Assembly (NCBI GenBank): GCA_024734495.1
Contig: JALMQS010000187.1
Location: 6,246,304-6,310,303, forward strand
DNA: 64,000 nucleotides
Direction: 5' to 3'
Source: Forficula auricularia
Lineage: Eukaryota; Arthropoda; Insecta; Dermaptera; Forficulidae
The notes beneath the pieces were generated by a model. It had not been told where the DNA came from and did not search any database. It worked only from the letters and a program-made list of their open reading frames with translations. Each line of letters begins with the position of its first letter. The first letter of the stretch is position 1. A program made the translations under genes and the position numbers. Below are positions 11,688-23,100 of the stretch, in pieces.

Positions 11688-12405
11688 TTTTGCCACAAAT
11701 ACCGGTCCAGTTCCGCGGGAGCGGTTCTGCCTAATTTAAATGACGTTCACCAAACCTAATGCGTTGCAAGCGCGGTCAGGTTTTCAATGGGGCCCTTAAC
11801 TCTTCAACGTCGCATCAAGGATTCACCAGAAGAGCATTTTTTCCTTATTGAGGGAGTTTAAGAGTGGTTCTCTAAATATCAAGCCATCGGGATTGATCAA
11901 TAATATCTCAGTGGAAGTCGTCTTTATAAAAATTCAAATCCTAAATTTGAAATATGTGCAGAGCATCTCACTAAATCTATTGATAGATTCAAGAGGCGAT
12001 TTCATATTTAAATTCTTTATAATTCATCATCTTAATATAAGTTATATAAGACTACGATAGCCAAAAACAGAGACAGATGGAAATATTCTTGGGACCCGCA
12101 TGCAACGAATCGACGCATCGAATAACGGGTCGTCTAAGTAACTAAGTAAGTAATATAAGTTTGGAATGTCATTAATTTTTAATTTCTACAGGAAAACTTT
12201 TTTGTTAAAATCAGTCTGAAGAAAAACGTTAAGTAAATTGTCAAGTTTAAAATTACTATTACAACCTCCTTTAAAGGGGAAATTTATATGCTTGTTAATC
12301 CAAATAAATTTATATTCATAATTATTTTTATTTTTTAAATATTTTTTTTTTCTTAAAAATACAAATTTATGAAAATATATTAAGATTGATAACAATTAAA
12401 AAAAA
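11688..12405. other. UPF1 3' flank, no gene seen
   Basis: Likely UPF1 3' UTR followed by AT-rich spacer. AATAAA-like hexamers occur only well downstream (about 12302). Open frames here are short and lack recognisable domains. Confidence 0.4.
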
Positions 12406-12409
12406 AAAA

Positions 12410-12513
12410 TGTTCTTTCTGATAGCTAAAATTCATATCCTATACGTGTTCATATCTTTAATTATTTTCTCTCTTTACCTCTGAAGGTTACCTCAATGTAT
12501 ATGTTTTGCCGTC
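12410..12513 (+). repeat. 105-bp direct repeat downstream of UPF1 (copy 2)
   Basis: Near-identical to 7848-7953, differing mainly at two bases near the end. It abuts directly the foldback array that starts at about 12515. Confidence 0.7.
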
Positions 12514-12514
12514 G

Positions 12515-13075
12515 GTTTAATTGGTAACCATTGCTGAAGACATAGAGGAATCGAGTTAAAATCAAAAATAACGATTGATTCTCATCTAGTACTTGAGGAA
12601 TAACCATTCTATATTGGATTTTTGACGATTCGGTTTTTATTGGTAACCATTGCAGAAGACAAGGAGGAATTGACTTAAAATCAAAAATATATCGATTGAT
12701 GGCAACCTCTACTGAAAACGTGGAAGAATCGACTTAAAATCAAAAAGACTAAATTCTTTTTTGGTAAACAATTCAAGCTTGAGCAATGGTTATCAAAAAA
12801 GAATTAAGTCTTTTTGATTTTAAGTCGATTCTTCCACATTATCAGTAGAGGTTGCCTCAATAATCAAAACATCAAAAATGGAATGAATAAGGTTATTCCT
12901 CTAGTATTAGATAAAAATCGATCGTTATTTTTGATTTTAAGTCGATTCCTCCATGTCTTCAGCAATGGTTACCAATAATAATCGAAGCGTCAACCATCTA
13001 ATGTAGAATTGTTATTCCTCAAGTAATAGATGAGAATCAATCGCTATTTTTGAATTTAAGTCAACATGGACTGCA
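12515..13075. repeat. Foldback array of ~115-bp units
   Basis: Units carrying GGAATCGACTTAAAATCAAA, GAGGAATAACCATTCTATATTGG and TTGGTAACCATTGCTGAAGAC repeat in one orientation up to about 12775 and then in the opposite orientation to about 13075. The whole stretch can therefore fold back on itself. A second, less complete array of the same units lies at 40425-41035. It is non-coding. Confidence 0.7.
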
Positions 13076-13119
13076 AATAGCAAGTGATATCTGATTAATA
13101 ATAGGAATAAACATATTAA

Positions 13120-13215
13120 CCCTTTGCACTCGTATGTCGCCGCACCAGCGACATGAAAATTCCGAGTTGGTTGGCATATGGTAGCCTTCTCAAAAATAAA
13201 TACGAGTCCAAAGGG
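13120..13215. mobile_element. 96-bp piggyBac-type MITE with TTAA duplication
   Basis: It starts CCCTTTGCACTCGTAT and ends in the near complement ATACGAGTCCAAAGGG, with TTAA directly on both sides (13116-13119 and 13216-13219). TTAA targets and CCC(T/C)TT-type ends are typical of piggyBac. The related repeat at about 41139-41160 reads straight through ACATATTAATATTTC, giving an empty site. Too short to code for anything. Confidence 0.8.
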
Positions 13216-13220
13216 TTAAT

Positions 13221-13452
13221 ATTTCAAATGAATTTGGATAAAGTTTAGCAACGATCCGTTGCAGTTTTTTTCTATTTTATTTAAGAGTGACCGGATAAAA
13301 CTGCGTTGGTTGTTTAAAATAATAAAACTGCTTTATTATTTACACTTTACTTCAAATTAAAATTAGGCATACAATGAAAATGAAAAGGGGGCGATAGGTG
13401 TTAGTCAACCTCCAGAAAGGGGAGATGGCCTACAAAAGGTTGGGAACCACTG
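13221..13452. mobile_element. hAT-like terminal sequence
   Basis: The stretch ending at 13452 reads, in complement, CAGTGGTTCCCAACCTTTTG, a well-known hAT-type terminal repeat. I see no matching left end or transposase, so this is probably a solitary end or a decayed element. The left limit is approximate. Confidence 0.4.
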
Positions 13453-14090
13453 TCTTCGAGTGAGATCAAGGGCCTCAAGAGATTTCTTGTGAGCCATTCA
13501 TCCCATATGATTAATTTCCATGTCTTTTGAGCTCCTGCGCCCGACCACTTGACGTGCTTATGTTGATGCAAGGTTTTCCTGCCTGGTGATGTCGATTTCA
13601 AGTCACAACTTTATTGCGGATTAGGATTATTATTACCTCCTTAGTATTCATTATATATTACGTTTGGTTAGTCATAAATCTCATGCTCATATTTCGAATT
13701 GGAGAGAGAGCGGCAATTTTAATTTCAAAGTATTAAAAAATAAAAATAAATATTGATTTAAATTTTAATATATATTTAATTATTTTAATCTATAAAATGC
13801 AAACATTATTTGAATTATGTATTATTTAACATATTTAGTTGAAAATATCAAAGTGAATGTTTTTGTCATATTTGTCTAATAACTGTCCTGTCTTTGTAAT
13901 TTTGACAGCGCTAAAAGTGCAAAGGGGTGAACAAGATAATCACATGCCTGTGATCATCTAGTCTAAATTTATAACGATTAATTTTCGACTTGATCAGTCA
14001 GCTCATTATTCAATAAAGAAAAAATTCATTCTTTGGACTCAGACGTATGAGCACGCAAATTCGTTTTCTCTTCCGCTATTTCTTAAGAAG
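13453..14090. other. SHPK upstream region
   Basis: 13453-13620 is a more GC-rich segment of unknown origin. 13900-14090 probably carries the SHPK promoter and first untranslated exon: a good donor, GTAGGT, follows at 14091, and TTTCAG closes a 74-base 5' UTR intron at 14164. No TATA box is evident. Confidence 0.4.
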
Positions 14091-14170
14091 GTAGGTATTT
14101 GATCATTTTTTTTCTCTGTCAATTTCATCATTTTTTTTTTTTTAATATTTCTATTTAATTTCAGACCACG

Positions 14171-17100
14171 ATGTCGAGTAATTTTTTAAATCCACCTCAA
14201 TTTAATAATAATTCAAATTTAAATTTAATTCTTGGCATTGATATTGGTACAACATCTATTAAAGTTTGTTTAATAGATAAAAATACAAGACAAGTAATTT
14301 CCCGGCAATCGAAAGATACTCAAGCTAATGTTCCTAGCGATCTTGGAACTGAAGGAAACAAGCAATATGTACCGAAAATTATATCCGCATTAAATAATTG
14401 CATTTCCAGACTTCCTAAGGATCAATTAAGACAGGTATTATCTCTTTAGTCAAAAGTCAATATTTTGAAAAGATTTTCTTGCTGAGAGCCGTTGATTTTC
14501 AAGAGGAAATCAATGAGGGTTGATACAAATAAACATACACATTTTGAGCATTAACTTTTTGAATATTCACATAAATATTTTAAATTGTTTCAATTTGCTT
14601 TTAAAGTAGTTGTTCCGCCAAATGGGTTTTCTTATGATTTTTTTGAAATTTAGACAGATTATTATTTAAATACTTCTGCATCGATTGGTAGCAAAACGAA
14701 ATTTATGAACAATATAGTTCCGGAGATATTAAATTTCAAAAATAGAGTTTTTCAGACTCTTATACATTGCACTATACGGGATATCGGAAAATTTACATAC
14801 ATATTTAATTATAATTAAGAAACCCTTCTTACTATTTTTATAAAAAACTAAACCAACATTAAACAAGGCGAGATTTCAAACAGATTACATATTAGTCAAA
14901 CAAAGATTCAGAAATCAAGTAAAGGACTGCAAAAGCTATCCTGGGGCTGATATATCTAGTGATCACAATCTAATTGCGATGAAATGCCAACTAAAATTTA
15001 AAAAACTAATAAAAAAGGGGGGATCGCGAAAAAACTGGGATATATCTAAATTAAAAAATAAGGAAACCCAAGAACTTTTCGAAAATGTAATGAATAAGAA
15101 ACTGGAACAAAAAACACCCACAAATAATAAAGAAGAAGAAATCGAACAAGAATGGAATTATATGAAATCAAGCCTGGCCGAAACAGCCAATGAAGTCCTT
15201 CAATCAAAGAAAAACGAAATTAAAAAGCCATGGGTAACAGACAAAATACTGCAACTGATTGACGAACGAAGAAAATTTAAGAACAGAAAAGACGAAGAAG
15301 GGAAAGAAACATATAAAAAAATTAAGATGGAAAGTTATAAAAGAATGTAGAAAAGCAAAAGAAAAAATGATTCAAGAAAAATGTAAAGAAGTCAACGAAA
15401 ATCTAGTATTGGGAAAAGTTGATGTAGCCTATAGGGCAATAAAAAGAAATTTTCAAGAAGACAAGCCAAAAAGCAAGAACATAAGAGATGAAGGAGGCCA
15501 CATTATTCTAAACGAAAACGAACAGGCAAATAGATGGAAAGAATACCTATAAGAACTCTATAGAGAAGAAAAAACAATGAACCCAATAGAAGAAGAAGAA
15601 TCTGTGGACGAAAACGAATTAGGAGACCCCATATTCAGGTCAGAATTCGAGACAGCTTTGAAGGAACTAAAAAATAATAGAGCACCCGGAATAGACAATA
15701 TACAAGCTGAAATCTTAAAGAACTCTGGTGAAAAGGCACGTGACAAACTTTTTGAACTAATTAGCAAAATTTATGAATTGGGAATTATCCCAAAAGATTT
15801 CCAAAAAAAACAAAATAGTCACACTTCCCAAAAAGACAGGCGCGGATAAATGTGAAAATTTCAGGACCACTAGACTAACCTCACATGCCTCCAAAATCCT
15901 AACCAAAATAATCCAAAGAAGAATAGAACAAAGAGTTGAAGAAAATCTGGGGGAAGACCAGTTCGGCTTTAGAAGAAACAGAGGTACCCGAGAAGCAATT
16001 CTCTCTCTTAGACTAATAATAGAAAGGGCTTTTATCAGGGAAGAATCTGTCTACATCGGATTCATAGACCTAGAAAAAGCATTCGATAACGTCAATTGGG
16101 AAATTATGTTTAAAATATTAAAACAGGCGGGAATAAAATTCAGAGAGAGAAGACTAATCTACAATCTATATCAAAACCAGACGGCAATTATAAGTATTGG
16201 AGATGAGCAAAGAGAACCCAAAATAAAAAAAGGTGTAAGACAAGGATGTGTGCTGTCACCCATGATTTTCAACTTATACATAGAAGAAGCGATTAAAGAA
16301 ATCAAATACAAAATTGATACAGGTATCGAAATCCAAGGTCAAAAGATCATAGCGATATGTTAAGATTTGCCGATGACATTGCCCTTCTAGGAAGCAATAA
16401 AAAAGAATTAGAGGACGCACTGAATGGAATTAACCAAATCCTAATAGAAGAAATCAAAATGAAAATAAACAAGAATAAAACCAAGGTCCTAGTATGTACA
16501 AAAAAGAACAAACGAGGCAGGAATGCATCAAAATTAACCAAGAAAACCTAGAAGGAGTTAAGGAATTCCGCTAACTAGGAAGTAAAATAACATGGGATGG
16601 GAGGGGCGAAAACGAAATTAAATCAAGAATTGCCCAAGCAAAAATGAGGTTTAATTCAAAACAAAAACTACTATGCTCCTCCTCAATCAGCTTAGAAAAC
16701 AGGAAGTTGCTATTGAAGACATATGTATGGAGCATAGCCATGTACGGGTGTGAAACCTGGACAATTAGAGAAGCGGAGAGAACTTCGAAATGTGGTGCTA
16801 CAGAAGAATGATGAATATCAAATGGATGGATAAAATTACAAATGAAGAAGTTCTTGGAAGAATCGGAGAAAGAAGAACCCAGTGGAAGAGTCCGAAGAAA
16901 GAAGAGGTCAGATGATGGGGCACACACTGAGACATGGGGGACTGCTTAGGGATATCTTGGAGGGGAGGGGGAAAGAAAAGGGGAAGGGGAAGATCCAAAT
17001 TAGAATATTTCAACCAAATAATTGGGGATATGGGATGCCAGACATTTAGAGAGGTCAAACAGCTGGCGGGGGACAGAGTCGAGTGGAGACGGATTGTTGC

Positions 17101-20100
17101 ATCAAACCAGTCTTAGGACTGTATACTCAATGATGATGATGATGATTAAACAATAACCAATACACATTTTAAGACAATTTTGATTCATAGTTTTTTTTTT
17201 TTTTTTTTTTTTTTTGGCTTTTCGGCCTTTCTAACCATAAGCCATTTTACGATACTATATATTTTTTAAATTTTGTCTCTACCCCGGGGGTCAGATTTTA
17301 GCCGAATGCCTCGAGTCGGATTCGAACCCGGGTCCACTTGGTTAGCAGGATGATACGCTACCGACTAGCCTATCTGAGCCCCCCCAAAAAAAAAAAAAAA
17401 AAATTGATTCATAGTTACAACACAGTTTCTGAAATAATAATGAATAAATAATGAAAAATGTATAAAAAAAAATTTGCACTAAAAACAATTTGGCAACAGC
17501 GCATTTATTTAACCAGCTAAAGATGTATAAAGCGCGCATGCGCTAGCTTTTTTTAAAATTATAATTTTCATAAGGTGTAACGTAGGCGTTGATTACATTT
17601 GTTAAAAAATAACAAAACGATTTTTATAGAAATTTTTTAACTTTTAAAAAATATTTTATCTGTCATTTTAATATAAAAATATTCAGTCTCTTACAATGGT
17701 GCCAGATTTGTCAAACGAGCACGGGATTGGCTAGAATCGGTATATAAACAGCAAAAAGTTTTTGGCTTATGAATTATGAATCCTTGTTGTCTGTTCTATA
17801 TACTCTAGCATTAACTTTTTGCTAGTATTGTCGCGAAACAACTACCTTAAAATGATAATTTTTTAAAAAATAGCCGACTAAAACATTTTATTTCATTACT
17901 TTATTATAGGTATATAATACTCTTTGATTTTTACAATCCATAAAGCGTATACCTTCTGTTTATTTTACGACTACAGCACTGCATACATCTATATATATAT
18001 AAATGAATTAATGCATTTATATATTTAATTTGATTAAGGCTATAGTTTCGACCTTCATCTTCAGTCCTTATAATAAAGATTAGATTTGTTTTGGTGAATA
18101 AATAACTTCAAATGAAGTGGTTGATTACCGTCTCAACATAAAACACGATGTGTATGAACCACTTCATGCTAAGGTACTCTTGCACAGAAAACAAATATAA
18201 TATATTAAAGAACTGAAGATGAAGGTCAAGCTTTCGAATCTCTAGTCTCTATCAAATAAAATTATACATATATATATTTATTAAATATCTTTTATAAAAC
18301 ATCTGCTTGATTCAAATAAACTTTTTCAGAATTTTTATTATAAAAGAATTTTATGTATGCTAAAAACAATCAATAACATTTTTTTGCATTGCAGTGTGCA
18401 TTTCACTTTTTATATTAAATAAAATTATATTTATCATAAGTCTATATAATATATATATTATATATAGATTTATGTTTATTTAATTCAAGTATTAGACACC
18501 CTCATTGATTTCCTATTGAAAAAAGTCATACCACTAATTGCATATCTTTTACATCGCAATTCACTTTTTATATGAAATAAAATTATTTTACCAGTAATTA
18601 ATTTATAATATTTTTTTTTCCTTAATTTAACAAATAACATTTTTACTTTAATTTATTTTCTATCTATTTATAGTAACTAGAGTTGATGCCACAAAAATAG
18701 AAACATCGATTCGCTTAATCCCCGGGACCACTCTTATTTAAGGACATTCTCTAATAAATCACTTTTTTGCAATCCTTTTAAAACTTTAAATACACATATT
18801 TATAAGTGTCCTTTATACGTAGAAATTTTTTTCAATAGTCCTTGCCGCACTAAATTTGTAAATATTGACCATTGAAATTTGCTTTTTTACTTAGAGAAAG
18901 TGGTGTAGGTTTTAGGTGAAACATGATATTAATTAATAAAGTAAAGGGTGTGTAGTTTCACAGTGAATTTCATATTCACTGTGAAACTACACACCCTTTA
19001 CTTTATTAATTGAAATTTACATATTTAACACGCGAACCCTATACCGATTGATGTTAAAGCGATTGTTTCATTAAATAACAATCGTAATTTTCTTGAAATT
19101 ATTTTGAAAAACTGAGAATCATTAACTGAAGATATAACAAATATTTTTCTGTTAATTGAGGCGTTGCGAATACGAACTCAACAAATGGTGGATTCGAGAA
19201 AAACGCATTTGAAATTTTTTTTATCGATTGCGGATGAAGCGCCGAACTCAGCAAAGGCTGAACGTATTTTTGGAAAGAAGGGCGAACTCAACATGAAACC
19301 TATACCTGCGGATTCTCGAGAGGGTTCTGATCCCAACAGTGAAAAAAAAAAAAAAATGACCCAATGTTGAGTTCGCCCTTCGTATTCACAAAGCCTCAAT
19401 TGTATTAAGCTGTATTCGTTTTGTCAGAAAAATGTTAAAAGTTAGGTACTATTTGATGGTTTTTAGTTTTATCTCTCATGGCATGACAAGTGAGAGATGG
19501 CGACTTGGCAACGTCGCACTAAAATCACTCAATTTTTTCCATATCTAAAAAACTTCTGCACCTGGTGCATTTGAGATTTTTAGCTAATTCTCTCAACCTA
19601 ACTATACTGTTCTCATCTGACAATCCGGCATTGAGCTGTGTTTTTTTTATTCTTTGTCTTTTAGCCTCGGTAAGAATGCAATGTTGCCAGATCCGAGAAA
19701 CGACGCAGTGAAAATATTTTTGCCTTTCTGCGCATGTGAGAGTAGGGGAAAGAGCGAATTGCATCTGAGTTATATTAGGGAACGTCCTTAAGAAAATTAG
19801 AATTCGATAAGAAATGCCCTTTTGAGGTCCCTGTGAATCAATTATCCACTAAGTCCAAGTAATCCAATTCGCCATATACCTATATATCTTGGTCTGCATG
19901 TATGTGGTCTATGGTAGCAATCTAGCAATATCTTGAAAGGATTAGTTTATAAGCTGTAATTAAACTTGAACTAAGTATTAGACGAAGAATTCATACACTA
20001 GGATAATAAGGAATTTCGAGCCCCTGGGAAATTTTAAAGGCAAGGCCTTCTAGCACATGAAACAAAAAATGTTATTAACGATTGTATTTTTCTAAATTTC

Positions 20101-23100
20101 TCTTACTATCAATATTTAACGTAGTTTTTTAAATTTTCATAGACCTAACAAATTTCTTATATGTATTATAAAATATTAAGTTATGAATATGAATTCTCAA
20201 GTATATTATTATTATATAAAATGTCATAAAGAGGAAAAGTTTCTATGATTGTTTGTCTGTTTTTGACGTTCCCCTCAAAAATTACTTATCTGATTAAAAT
20301 AAAACATTTACGACATGTTTTACATCCTCTCCATAGTGACATGGACTATATAACATCACAATTAAAATACCGATGATCAGAGTTGGTAAATTGAAGTAAG
20401 TCTGGACTCAAATATTTATTATTTTTCAAACACGTTTTTCCGATCAAAATATTATTTTACTTCGATTAAAGGAAATATCGATGGCGAGTTCTGGTATTTT
20501 GCGAGCTCAGCCGCCTACAGTTACCACACAGATGTTACAGCAAGGTTTTGTTCAAAATAACCCTGCTTTATGATAAACTCATTGTGTGTTTCTTGCTGTT
20601 TTTTAAAGATTATTCCTATATTTTATTTTTATTTAGCTGTTTTCGAATAATTGCATATATTTCAAATTTGTTTACCATTGGAATTTCCTGAGGGACGTTA
20701 TTAATTTTTTAATAAAAGTGAATTGCAAAGTTTAGATGAATATTTAAGGCTAATTTTACACAATCAAAATATTTCTTCTATATTTTACATAAACTTTTTT
20801 TTTTATAGGTACTTCATATTGGAATATGTGGCCAAATGCATGGAGTAATGCTATGGACACATAAAGAGAGTGAAAAATCTTGGGAATGCGCTGAGAGTCC
20901 TAATTATAATAAATTTGATGTTGTTAAAGAAAAAGTCTCAGCCGTTTATACATGGCAAGATTCAAGATGTGATCCAGACTTTTTAGCCACATTACCAAAA
21001 CCAATGTCACATTTAAAAACTTATTCAGGATACGGATGTGCAACTCTATTTTGGACAGCCAAAAATAGGTATGTTATGTGCACATTTTTAATTTTCGTCC
21101 AATGGCTGCGTGGGGAGAAAGGGACACATAATTTATTCAAATAATAATTTTATAGTAAACAATATTATTGAATTATTTTCAAAGCATAGTTCATATTATA
21201 CATTATATATTCATATTATATAGTATATATTGATCCTGGGTATCGGAATCCAGACACAAAATATTTTTTTTCCTTATTTTTTTAAAATCCCTAAAAATAG
21301 GGTATGTGTCCAGGAATGCTTCTAAAGTTCATTTAGTTCAGTAAATATATTACAACATTGTTATTGATTCAAATATATTAGTTATTGGGAATAAGGAACA
21401 AAATTTTTTAAATACTTATAAAAAATTTATTTAGCTTTTTCATCATCATTGAGTATACAGTCCTAAGATTGGTTTGACGCAACCACCCGACTCCACTCGG
21501 CTCTGTCTCCCGCCAGCTGTTTGACCTCTCTAAATGTCTCGCATCCCATAACCCCAAATATTTGGTTCAAATATTCTAATCTGGGCCTTCCCCTTTTCTT
21601 TCCCACCTCCCCTCCAAGATATCCCTAAGCAGTCCCCCATGTCTCAGTGTGTGCCCCATCATCTGACCTCTTTTCTTCTTCAGACTCTTCCACAAGGTTC
21701 TTCTTTCTCCGATTCTTCCAAGAACTTCTTCATTTGTAATTTTATCCATCCATTTGATATTCATCATTCTTCTGTAGCACCACATTTCGAAAGCCTCTAA
21801 TCTCTTTCTCTCCGCTTCTCTAATTGTCCAGGTTTCACACCCGTACATGGCTATGCCTCATACATATGTCTTCAATAGCATCTTCCTATTTTCTAAGCTG
21901 ATTGAGGAAGAGCATAGTAGTTTTTGTTTTGAATTAAACCCCATTTTTGCTTGGGCAATTCGTGATTTAATTTCGTTTTCGCTCCTCCCATCCCATGTTA
22001 TAATATTTTACTTCGTAGGTAGCGGAATTCCTTAACTCCTTCTAGGTTTTCTTGGTTAATTTTGATGCATTCCTGTCTCGTTTGTTCTTTTTTTGTACAA
22101 ACTAGGACCTTGGTTTTATTCTTGTTTATTTTGATTTTGATTAGCTTTTTATAAGTATTTAAAAAAATTGCGTTCCTTAATCCCAAGAACTAATATTTAA
22201 ATTTACATTATGAAACAGAACTCAATATTTAATTGCTATTAATATTCATACTACTTATAATTATATTCTCAGTAAATAAAAAAAAAAAAATAACTTCAAA
22301 GGATAAAATAAATTATTTTAACCTTCTTAGCGCACCTTTGAATTCAATTTTTTTATTCATTTTTTTTAAGTTTATTATCTTTTAATTTTTAGCAAGAATT
22401 ATTTGCATGAAAATAACGGATTGCTTGTAGATGGTTGAGTATTTCGCATATTCAAAGCACACGCACTCATCGCCCTTTCCCGTGCACGAAAATTACAAAC
22501 ATGTTCTTCCTCCCTCGAGATCTGCAAAGTGCGCAGGTGTGCACACATTATCCGTAACTCAATGGGGGGAGCCCTGCTCTCTCCCTCTACTTTAGAAAGT
22601 ATTCTCTCTTCATTTTGAGCCTTTTATAATATGTAACGATACCGGATACCCCACTGACATTGTTCATGCTGTGCTTTATCATAAATAAATTATTGCTTTT
22701 AATTTAATTAAATGTCATTTATCATATTTTATTTTTTTTGTCATAGGCCTGATAAAATTGAGCGTTACAATCGAGCTGGAACTATTCAGGATTATGTTGT
22801 AGCAATGCTCTGTGATTTAGACAAACCTATTATGTCAGTACAAAATGCTGCTAGTTGGGGTTATTTTGACACAGAATCAAAAACATGGAATATTGAGTTA
22901 TTACAAGAGGCTGGTTTTCCAATTCATCTTCTTCCAGATATAGTAAGACCTGGAGAAATTGCTGGAAATCTTATGCACACCTGGTATGGCATTCCACTCG
23001 GTACCAAAGTTGGTTCGTATTTTTAAAATTATATAAAAAAAATCTATTTAAAATAATTCAATTATCTTTGGAACAGGAGCTGCATTAGGAGATTTACAAT

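Noticed and set aside
12515..13075. CRISPR-like array
   Set aside because: Units are long, degenerate, change orientation and have no regular unique spacers; the genome is eukaryotic.
17300..17380. Candidate tRNA genes at 17.3, 43.97, 49.8 and 51.8 kb
   Set aside because: Box A and box B are present but the anticodon arm and acceptor stem do not fold, and each is followed by a SINE body and tail with target duplications.
19525..19764. 80-codon basic, Cys-containing frame on the minus strand
   Set aside because: No known domain, no second copy, and it lies in an SHPK intron; cannot be supported.
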